Source: Nannocystis exedens (lineage in GTDB: Bacteria > Myxococcota_A > Polyangia > Nannocystales > Nannocystaceae). From it: DNA of 64,000 nucleotides. Of this stretch, positions 58,438-64,000 are shown piece after piece (the stretch's first letter is position 1; each line of letters opens with the position of its first letter). A program made the position numbers and the translations under genes. The stretch is from NCBI RefSeq assembly GCF_002343915.1, contig NZ_NETK01000001.1, positions 7,950,001-8,014,000 on the forward strand. The letters run 5' to 3'. The notes below the pieces were generated by a model. It made no database searches. It was not told the DNA's origin and was given only the letters and a program-made list of their open reading frames with translations.

Positions 58438-60264
58438 GTGCTCCCGCTGTGTTTCTGCCTGGCCTGGTGTGTCGGTGTCGTGTTCGGCTTCGCGCATGTT
58501 GCGCCGGCGGGCTCAGCCGTGTTGGCAGGACTGGCAGGGCTGCTCGCAGGGGCCGCTCTGCGAGCGCGCAGGGGCGCAGCAGCAGCGGTGGTGCTGGCCG
58601 CAGGAGTGGCCGGAGCGGCTCGCGGGCGGCTGCCGGAGCCGGAGCCGCCGGACATCGCGGGTCCGGGGCTCGTCCGCGTGACGGTCCGCGGAGCGAGCGC
58701 CCCGGCGACGGCGAGCTGTGCCGTGTTCGCAAGCCCGGACGGCAGCTCGGCGGTGTGGTCGCTCCGCGTACCCGAGGCGATTTGTCCACTTGCAGCGGGC
58801 GATCCGATCTGGCTCAGGGCCGGAGATCTCGCGCGCCGCGAGGGTCCGCCGTGGCCGGGCGCCGGAAGCTTCGATCCGGCCCGCGACGGGGCCGCGGCCG
58901 CGTTTTCGGTCGAACACGCGTGGCGAGCCGGGGGCGCGAACGGCGGTTACTGGCGGGCGGTGGCCGAGCTGCGCGAGGCGACGACGCGCGCCTCGCGGAG
59001 CGACGCGGCGCTGGGCTTCGTGGTGGCGTCGGTGCTGGGCCAGCCCGCGGCCCTCGCGCCCGAACGCCGCACAGAACTGCGGCGGGCCGGGCTCGGACAC
59101 GTGGTGGCGGTCAGCGGGATGAACGTGGCGGTGGCGGCGGCGCTGGTCCAAACGCCGCTGCTGCGGGCGGGATTGCTGGTCGGCGGTTCGCTGACGCTGG
59201 CGGCGGCGCTGGCCTGGCTGCCGGTGTTGGCGTACCTGGGGGTGACAGGCGGCGAACCACCGGCGCTCCGCGCAGCGGTGATGTTCGCGCTGGCCCAGCT
59301 GGCGACGCTGACGGGCCGCCCGGGCCACGGGCTGACGGCGCTGGCGTGGACGGCGGCGGCGATGCTGGCGTGGCGGCCGGCGTGGGCGCTCGACCCGGGG
59401 CTGCACCTGTCGCTGGCGGCGATGGCGATCCTGGTCCACCCGACGGCGCCGCGCGGGCTGGTGGCGCAGAGCTGGCGGGTGTCCTTCGGGACATTGCCGA
59501 TCGTTCTGGTCCACTTCGGGCAGGCGTCGCTGATCGGGGTGGCGGCCAACGTGATCGCGGTGCCGGTGTTCACGGTGTGGGTGCTGCCGCTCGGCATCGC
59601 CGGGATGGTGGCGACGCGGTGGTGGGGGCCGGAGGCGCTGCGGCCGGCGGCGCTCGGGGGGCAGGTGATCATCGATCTGGCCGGGCTGGCGGCGCGGGCG
59701 CCGGAGCCGCCGTGGTGGCTGCTGGCGGGGCTGGCCGGGCTCGGGCTGGTGCTGCGGTGGACGGTGCGGCGGCCGGCGGTGCTGCGCTGGGTGCCGGGGA
59801 TGTTGCCGTGCGTCGGGGTGCTGGCGGCGCTGGCGTACCTCGGGCGCGAACGATCGCCCGAGCCGCCTCGGGCCTGGGTGGCGATCGGCGGGACACGCAG
59901 CGCTGCGGTGATCGTGCCGGCGCCGGAAGATCGGTCGCTGGCGTGCGTGCGCGACCCGTGGCTCGCGCCCGAGGCGTGGCCGGAGCTGCTGGCGGCGCTG
60001 GGCTTCCGCGGGGCGGCGGCCGTGGCGGCGCCTCGCAGCCCGCCGGCGGCCGCGGCGGTGCAGGCGGAGCTCGAGCGGGCGGGGATGATGTTCTCGGGGA
60101 CATGTCCCGAAGGACCGGCGCTGAAGTCGTTGCGGATACACCTCGAGGCCTGTCAAGCGAGGACGCGGCAGCGACGCGCGGTGGTGCGGGCGGGGCCGGA
60201 GGGGGCCGGGGCGGAGTGCTGGATCGACGGGGCGTTCGTGGGCGCGACCGGTCCCGAGAGATAG
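58438..60264 (+). CDS. ComEC/Rec2-family membrane protein lacking the beta-lactamase-like domain
   Basis: A 608-residue protein whose centre matches the ComEC competence domain (GLGHVVAVSGMNVAV; LAYLGVTGGEPPALRAAVM; GHGLTALAWTAAAML; DPGLHLSLAAMAIL; VAANVIAVPVFTVWVLPLG), with about ten membrane helices. The N-terminal extracellular OB-like region is present. After the last helix only about 140 residues follow. They begin like a beta-lactamase-like domain (WVAIGGTRSAAVIVP) but lack any HxHxDH metal site, so the nuclease-like domain is lost or very degenerate. Palindromic motifs lie at 59477-59496 and 60086-60119. The GTG at 58438 is the best start. Confidence 0.82.
   Translation: MLPLCFCLAWCVGVVFGFAHVAPAGSAVLAGLAGLLAGAALRARRGAAAAVVLAAGVAGAARGRLPEPEPPDIAGPGLVRVTVRGASAPATASCAVFASPDGSSAVWSLRVPEAICPLAAGDPIWLRAGDLARREGPPWPGAGSFDPARDGAAAAFSVEHAWRAGGANGGYWRAVAELREATTRASRSDAALGFVVASVLGQPAALAPERRTELRRAGLGHVVAVSGMNVAVAAALVQTPLLRAGLLVGGSLTLAAALAWLPVLAYLGVTGGEPPALRAAVMFALAQLATLTGRPGHGLTALAWTAAAMLAWRPAWALDPGLHLSLAAMAILVHPTAPRGLVAQSWRVSFGTLPIVLVHFGQASLIGVAANVIAVPVFTVWVLPLGIAGMVATRWWGPEALRPAALGGQVIIDLAGLAARAPEPPWWLLAGLAGLGLVLRWTVRRPAVLRWVPGMLPCVGVLAALAYLGRERSPEPPRAWVAIGGTRSAAVIVPAPEDRSLACVRDPWLAPEAWPELLAALGFRGAAAVAAPRSPPAAAAVQAELERAGMMFSGTCPEGPALKSLRIHLEACQARTRQRRAVVRAGPEGAGAECWIDGAFVGATGPER
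60086..60119. repeat. Palindromic array inside the ComEC-like gene
   Basis: TGATGT (60086), ACATGT (60100) with spacer CCCGAAGG, ACCGGC (60114), at 14-bp steps. It is read in frame as MMFSGTCPEGPA in the degenerate C-terminal region. A second pair (GGGTGT 59477, ACATTG 59491, spacer CCTTCGGG) lies in a transmembrane-loop segment. Confidence 0.72.
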
Positions 60265-60267
60265 GTT

Positions 60268-60744
60268 ATGGTCCGGGGCGTGGGTCGTGAGCCGGAGATC
60301 TTCGTGCGCGAGGAGAGCGGACCGGGGCGCGGACGGACGCACGCGCTGGCGCCGGGGCGGGCGGTGATCGGCCGCGATCCGGGGGCGACGGTGATGCTGG
60401 CGGGCGACGACGTGTCGCGCGTCCACGCGGCGCTCGACGTGACGCCCGAGGGGCTGACCGTGACCGACCTCGGCAGCAAGAACGGGGTGTACCGCGACGG
60501 GGCGGCGCTGGTCGGGGCGACGCCGCTGGCTCACGGCGACGTGATCGTGGTCGGGGGGATCTCCTTACGCGTGCATCACCCGGGGGCGCAGGTCGACGCG
60601 GCGCTGCGACGCGGCGGCGAGGTGACGGTGACGCGCGTGCGGCAGGTCGCGCCGGCGGAGCCGGGCGAGTCGCTGCTGCTGCCGGCCGCGGCCACGCTGG
60701 GGTTCGCGGCGCTCGTCGCGGCGCTGCTCTTGTGGCAGCAGTAG
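60268..60744 (+). CDS. FHA-domain protein with C-terminal membrane anchor
   Basis: A 158-residue protein. The FHA domain (about 10-105) has the pThr-binding residues in VIGRDPGATVML, the SRVHAALD turn and the DLGSKNGVYRDGAALV segment. The end (LLLPAAATLGFAALVAALLLW) is one membrane helix. It should dock phosphothreonine proteins at the membrane, for example partners of the Ser/Thr kinases in this region. A GTG at 60280 is an alternative start. It ends a few bases before selA. Confidence 0.88.
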   Translation: MVRGVGREPEIFVREESGPGRGRTHALAPGRAVIGRDPGATVMLAGDDVSRVHAALDVTPEGLTVTDLGSKNGVYRDGAALVGATPLAHGDVIVVGGISLRVHHPGAQVDAALRRGGEVTVTRVRQVAPAEPGESLLLPAAATLGFAALVAALLLWQQ

Positions 60745-60749
60745 AGGGC

Positions 60750-62114
60750 ATGTCGCTCCGTCTGCCTCGCGTCGATCGGATCCTCGACCACCCCGCGCTC
60801 GCGTCGTCGCCGGCGCTGCGATCGATCCAGAAGCGCCTCGTGAACGACATCCTGGCGGAGCTGCGGCGGCGGGCTCTGGCCGGCGAGATCTCCGAGGCGC
60901 CCGAGGTCGAGGCGATCGCCCGCGAGGTGGAGAGGCGACTGGCCGAGGTCATGACGCCGCGGCCGCGCGCGCTGATCAACGCGACCGGCGTGCTGCTGCA
61001 CACCAACCTCGGGCGCGCGCCCCTGTCCCGAGCGGCAGTCGCCGCGATGACGGCGGCGGCCGGCACCTGCGAGCTCGAGTTCGAGGTCGAGACCGGCCGG
61101 CGCGGCTCGCGGCTCACGTGGCTGCGGCCGCTCCTGGCGGCGCTGCTCGGGGCCGAGGACGTGCACGTGGTCAACAACGGGGCGGCCGCGCTGCTGCTGG
61201 CGTGCACGGCGGTGGGGCGACCGGGCGGCGTGGTGCTGTCGCGCGGTCAGATGGTGGAGATCGGCGACGGCTTCCGCGTGGCCGAGATGGCGGCGGCCGG
61301 CGGCGCGCAGGTGTGGGAGGTCGGCAGCACCAACCGGACGCACCTCGCCGACTACGCGGCGGGGCTCGCGGGCGAGCTGCCCGGGCAGTCGCGGGGGGCG
61401 GCGGCGATCTTGTGGGTCCACCTCAGCAACTTCTCGCAGGCGGGGTTCGTGCATCAGCCGACGCTGGGCGAGCTGGCGGCGCTGGGGCGCGAGCGCGGGG
61501 CCCCGGTGGTCGCGGACCTCGGCTCGGGCTCGCTGGGCGGGATCGTGGGCGAGGAGCCGACTGTCCAGGAGTACCTGTCGCAAGGGGCAGATCTGGTGAC
61601 ATTCAGCGGCGACAAGCTGCTCGGCGGGCCGCAGGCCGGGCTGCTGGCGGGGTCGGCCGCGCTGGTCGGAAAGTGCCGCCGGCACCCGCTGGCGCGGGCG
61701 CTGCGGCCCGACAAGACGACGGTGGCGGCGCTCCACGCGACCGCGATCGCGTACGCCAGCGGGCAGGCGGACACGCTGCCGCTGCGGCGCATGATGGCCT
61801 GGTCGGAGGACCAGCTGCGCGCGCGGGCCGAGGCGCTGGGGCAGCGACTCGGGTGGTCTTCGGGACAGGTGCGGACGAGCGAGGCCACCGTCGGCGGCGG
61901 CTCGCTGCCGGGCGACGTGATGGTGAGCGTGGCGCTGGCGGTGCCCACGGCGGACCCTGCCGCGACGGCGACTGCGCTGCGGCGGGCCGGCGTGGTCGGC
62001 CGCGTCAGCGCCGGCGAGCTGCTGCTCGACCTGCGGACGGTCGCGCCGGAGGAAGAGGAGGCGCTGGCGGCGGCGGTGCGAGCGGTGGCGGCTGGCCGCA
62101 AGGACATGCCCTGA
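60750..62114 (+). CDS. selA: L-seryl-tRNA(Sec) selenium transferase
   Basis: A 454-residue PLP enzyme that converts seryl-tRNA(Sec) to selenocysteyl-tRNA(Sec). It shows PRALINATGVLLHTNLGRAP, VNNGAAALLL, and the PLP lysine in FSGDKLLGGPQAG (near residue 289). The length is normal. The final residues (GRKDMP) run into a palindromic array. ATG 60750 gives the normal N-terminus (LPRVDRIL); GTG 60732, overlapping the FHA stop, is an alternative. It implies that the organism inserts selenocysteine; selB, selD and tRNA-Sec are not in the window. Confidence 0.93.
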   Translation: MSLRLPRVDRILDHPALASSPALRSIQKRLVNDILAELRRRALAGEISEAPEVEAIAREVERRLAEVMTPRPRALINATGVLLHTNLGRAPLSRAAVAAMTAAAGTCELEFEVETGRRGSRLTWLRPLLAALLGAEDVHVVNNGAAALLLACTAVGRPGGVVLSRGQMVEIGDGFRVAEMAAAGGAQVWEVGSTNRTHLADYAAGLAGELPGQSRGAAAILWVHLSNFSQAGFVHQPTLGELAALGRERGAPVVADLGSGSLGGIVGEEPTVQEYLSQGADLVTFSGDKLLGGPQAGLLAGSAALVGKCRRHPLARALRPDKTTVAALHATAIAYASGQADTLPLRRMMAWSEDQLRARAEALGQRLGWSSGQVRTSEATVGGGSLPGDVMVSVALAVPTADPAATATALRRAGVVGRVSAGELLLDLRTVAPEEEEALAAAVRAVAAGRKDMP

Positions 62115-62280
62115 GGGCAGGTGAGAGCCGCGACTGCGAGGCGCCCGGGCTGCGAGGGCATGCGTGAAGGACGTGCCCTGCGCGAGGGGGGTGCGAGGAC
62201 ATGTCCGGAAGAGCATGTCTCGCCAAGACGAGTGATGGCCGGGAGGACATGCTTCGAGGAGCATGTCCAAGAGGACAGCT
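62099..62280. repeat. Palindromic array cluster after selA
   Basis: ACATGC (62104) overlaps the selA stop. Then come GCATGC (62158), ACATGT (62199) and GCATGT (62213), then ACATGC (62247), GCATGT (62261) and ACAGCT (62275). The last three and the 62199/62213 pair keep the exact 14-bp step. No gene is seen between selA and the next gene. Confidence 0.8.
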
Positions 62281-62348
62281 GCCAAGCGCGAGAGCGCCGT
62301 GGGGGAGCGAGGCCTGCTCGATGGTCAGGCCTCGCTGCCGACGCGGGC

Positions 62349-63473
62349 TCAGAAGCGGCCGACGAGCACGAGGCCGTTGCTGGCCCCGAGGCTGGGGGCG
62401 ATGCGGACGCTGGCCTGTTCGGGGGGCAGGCCGAGCTTCTGGCGGAGCTCCCGGTTGTGGCCGTCGATGAGGCCAGGGGTCTCGCGGCGGCCGATCGGGT
62501 GGGCCTTGTAGACGCCGAGGAACACGCCCATGCCGATGAGGAGAGCCGCGCCGACGCCGAGCAGCGCGCCGGAGACGGGCATCGACAGCGGGTAGCGGAC
62601 GCGGTCGGTGCCGGCGCCGAGCGGGTCGTCGGGGCCGAAGTCGGGGCCGTTCTTGGCGGCGGTGGCGTTGAGGATCAGGAAGGTGAGGCCGACCGCGACC
62701 AGGCCGCCGCCGGCGATGCCGCCGCCGAGGGCGACGCCGAGCCGGGTCTTCTTGCGCTTGTCGACCTGGCGCGCCAGGTCGTCGCGGCCGAGGGCGGCAT
62801 AGAACTGCGCGGGGCTGATCGGCGTGCCGGGCGTGCCCTGGCGCAACGCGCCCCAGGTGCCGCCGAGGCGCTTGGCCGCGTACTCCTTCTCGGCGGCCTC
62901 GCGCGCCTGCTTGACCTCCTCGGGCTCCTCGGGCTCCTTCGGGCCTTCCTCGCCGCCCTCGGGGGCCGGGTCGGGCACGCTGACCTCGGTGGGCGGCTCG
63001 GGCTCGGGCAGGGGGACGCCGGCGGTGCCGCTGAGGGCGACGGCGACGTTGCCGTCGGTGCCGTAGGCCATGGCGATGAAGCTCGGCGGGTCGCCCGGGC
63101 TGCCCTCGAACACGCGGACGATGACGATCTGCTGGACGGGCAGGACCTTGGCGCGCTCGACGATGCCGCGGTCGTCGAGGCTGTCGACCGCGCCGAGCGC
63201 CTGGCCGTCGATCACCACGCCGGCCTTCTTCGAGGCGGTGAGCGCGGCTCGGAACGCGGCCGCGGCCGCCTGCGAGCCGGGGTTGGCGGCGATGACGATG
63301 ATGTTGGGCTTCTTGTCGCCGAGGTGAGCGCTGACGCCGGTCGGCGTGAACGTGCCGGCCCAGTCGACGGGCGCGGCGGCCACGGGCGCGGGCGCCGGCG
63401 CAGCGAGGGCGGGGGTCGGGAGGGCGAGCGCGGTCGAGAGCGCCGCGGCGAGGAGGGTGCGGAGCGCGGTCAT
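62349..63473 (-). CDS. Exported protein with two C-terminal membrane helices
   Basis: A 374-residue protein with a signal peptide (LLAAALSTALALPTPALA), an alpha/beta soluble region that may sense or bind a partner (NIIVIAANPGSQAAAAAF; QQIVIVRVFEGSPGD), a Pro/Glu-rich spacer, and two membrane helices near 245-270 and 300-325 (GVALGGGIAGGGLVAVGLTFLIL; GALLGVGAALLIGMGVFLGVY). The family was not recognised. It overlaps the upstream gene by four bases (ATGA), so the two are translated together. Confidence 0.7.
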   Translation of the reverse strand: MTALRTLLAAALSTALALPTPALAAPAPAPVAAAPVDWAGTFTPTGVSAHLGDKKPNIIVIAANPGSQAAAAAFRAALTASKKAGVVIDGQALGAVDSLDDRGIVERAKVLPVQQIVIVRVFEGSPGDPPSFIAMAYGTDGNVAVALSGTAGVPLPEPEPPTEVSVPDPAPEGGEEGPKEPEEPEEVKQAREAAEKEYAAKRLGGTWGALRQGTPGTPISPAQFYAALGRDDLARQVDKRKKTRLGVALGGGIAGGGLVAVGLTFLILNATAAKNGPDFGPDDPLGAGTDRVRYPLSMPVSGALLGVGAALLIGMGVFLGVYKAHPIGRRETPGLIDGHNRELRQKLGLPPEQASVRIAPSLGASNGLVLVGRF

Positions 63474-64000
63474 TGGGGGGTCCACCGGCACGCGGGGTCG
63501 GCGATGCAGTCCGCGGCGTTCTTGTTGTTGAAGCAGGCGGGGGAGGAGCAGAACTCGCTGCACGCCTTGCTGAGCGCGCACGAGTCGAGGTCCTCGCAGT
63601 CGTCGATGATCGGCTCGCAGGCGAAGCCGCCGGGGCCGCGGGCGACGCAGGTGTCGACGGCGTTCTTCTCGTCCTTGAAGATCTGGCCCGCGCCGCTGAT
63701 GTAAACCCGCTCGTCGCCCCGCGCACAATTGAGGTACCAGCCGCCGTAGTTGCAGCGCGCGATCTCGACGGCGCAGCCGTCGTACTCGAGGCACCCCGCG
63801 ACCGCGCTGGTCAACTCGGCGTAGGTGCCGTCGTTGAACAGCGCGGCGACGGAGCCGTCGTAGGTCATGTAATTGCACATCCGCAGGCTGCTGCCGTTCT
63901 CGCACTGCAGCCGGCTGCTGTTGCAGAAGCAATAATCCCAGGCGGTGTCCTCGTCGTCGAGGGAGACGCCGTCGTTGAACTCGTGCTGCTTGCTGCCGCA
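63470..64000 (-). CDS. Cysteine-rich exported protein, partial
   Basis: At least 177 residues, cut by the right edge. The visible C-terminal part has many cysteines in closely spaced pairs (YCFCNSSRLQC; CNYGGWYLNC; CEDLDSCALSKACSEFC; CIADPACRW), typical of a disulfide-rich secreted or surface protein. The pattern CNSSRLQC resembles short cysteine-knot repeats, but I do not name the family. Its start is outside the window. It is the first visible gene of the pair with the next exported protein. Confidence 0.62.
   Translation of the reverse strand, partial: CGSKQHEFNDGVSLDDEDTAWDYCFCNSSRLQCENGSSLRMCNYMTYDGSVAALFNDGTYAELTSAVAGCLEYDGCAVEIARCNYGGWYLNCARGDERVYISGAGQIFKDEKNAVDTCVARGPGGFACEPIIDDCEDLDSCALSKACSEFCSSPACFNNKNAADCIADPACRWTPQ

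Noticed and set aside
61559..61606. Hexamers at 14-bp steps inside selA (GACTGT, ACCTGT, GCAGAT)
   Set aside because: The encoded residues (TVQEYLSQGADLVTFSGDK) are ordinary SelA sequence around the PLP lysine, so the pattern is probably chance. It shows that loose matches inside genes should not be counted.
62199..62280. Short peptides with SGxTCPExHV-like repeats as possible RiPP precursors
   Set aside because: They arise from translating the palindromic arrays in whatever frame is open; there are no maturation genes nearby.

Overview
This is a very GC-rich window with long intact genes and short spacers. The gene content points to a myxobacterium (Myxococcota): several Ser/Thr protein kinases with TPR or beta-propeller extensions, a MYXO-CTERM-type protein, an MXAN_5187-like protein, VCBS/FG-GAP lipoproteins, FHA and STAS regulators, ThyX and a sigma-54 activator. 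A Nannocystis-like relative is possible, but that is inference only.

Layout. 1-5.9 kb: the edge of a probable SagB-type gene, a degenerate ~80-bp repeat tract, a lipase-maturation-factor membrane protein, a small unknown, an M43 metalloprotease and a PAS-STAS regulator. 5.9-19.4 kb: a heavy-metal island. Leftward it carries a CusAB-like RND pump followed by its response regulator and histidine kinase. Then comes a MerR-type regulator, divergent from a rightward CzcCBA-like pump and an isoprenylcysteine-methyltransferase-family membrane protein. Two MerR-type operator/promoters are visible, one in the merR-czcC gap and one whose -35 box overlaps the czcA stop codon. 19.6-29 kb: surface and lipoproteins, a SOUL protein, ThyX, and a TonB-like protein divergent from ThyX. 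29-36.7 kb: a kinase-propeller fusion, RlmN, Ndk and two barrel-like paralogues. 36.7-52.5 kb: a frameshifted ABC solute-binding protein, DnaE, a kinase-TPR protein, a LOG protein, a zinc-ribbon protein, a GAF/sigma-54 activator divergent from peroxiredoxin-AhpD, a second kinase, Sua5 and a small membrane protein. 52.6-64 kb: CHAD protein, a Pro-rich TonB-like protein, peptide deformylase, an MXAN_5187-like protein, ComEC without its beta-lactamase-like domain, an FHA protein, SelA and two exported proteins at the edge.

The most unusual feature is a dispersed family of short palindromic arrays. The unit is a hexamer such as ACATGT, GCATGT, ACAGGT or ACCTGT, followed by an 8-bp spacer whose commonest forms are CCTTCGGG and its complement CCCGAAGG. 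The hexamers recur at exactly 14-bp steps, two to six per array. Adjacent units can pair into hairpins, often closed by a TTCG loop. By eye there are about 40 arrays in 64 kb. Most lie between genes, but at least ten lie inside reading frames and are translated in frame, for example in a kinase activation loop, between the Sua5 domains, in the sigma-54 activator linker and at the RlmN C-terminus. In the solute-binding-protein gene, the array is one base short of the 14-bp register at the place where the reading frame breaks. I know of no named family with this geometry. It resembles in concept the Rickettsia palindromic elements and the cyanobacterial HIP repeats.

No rRNA, tRNA, CRISPR array or transposase was recognised.
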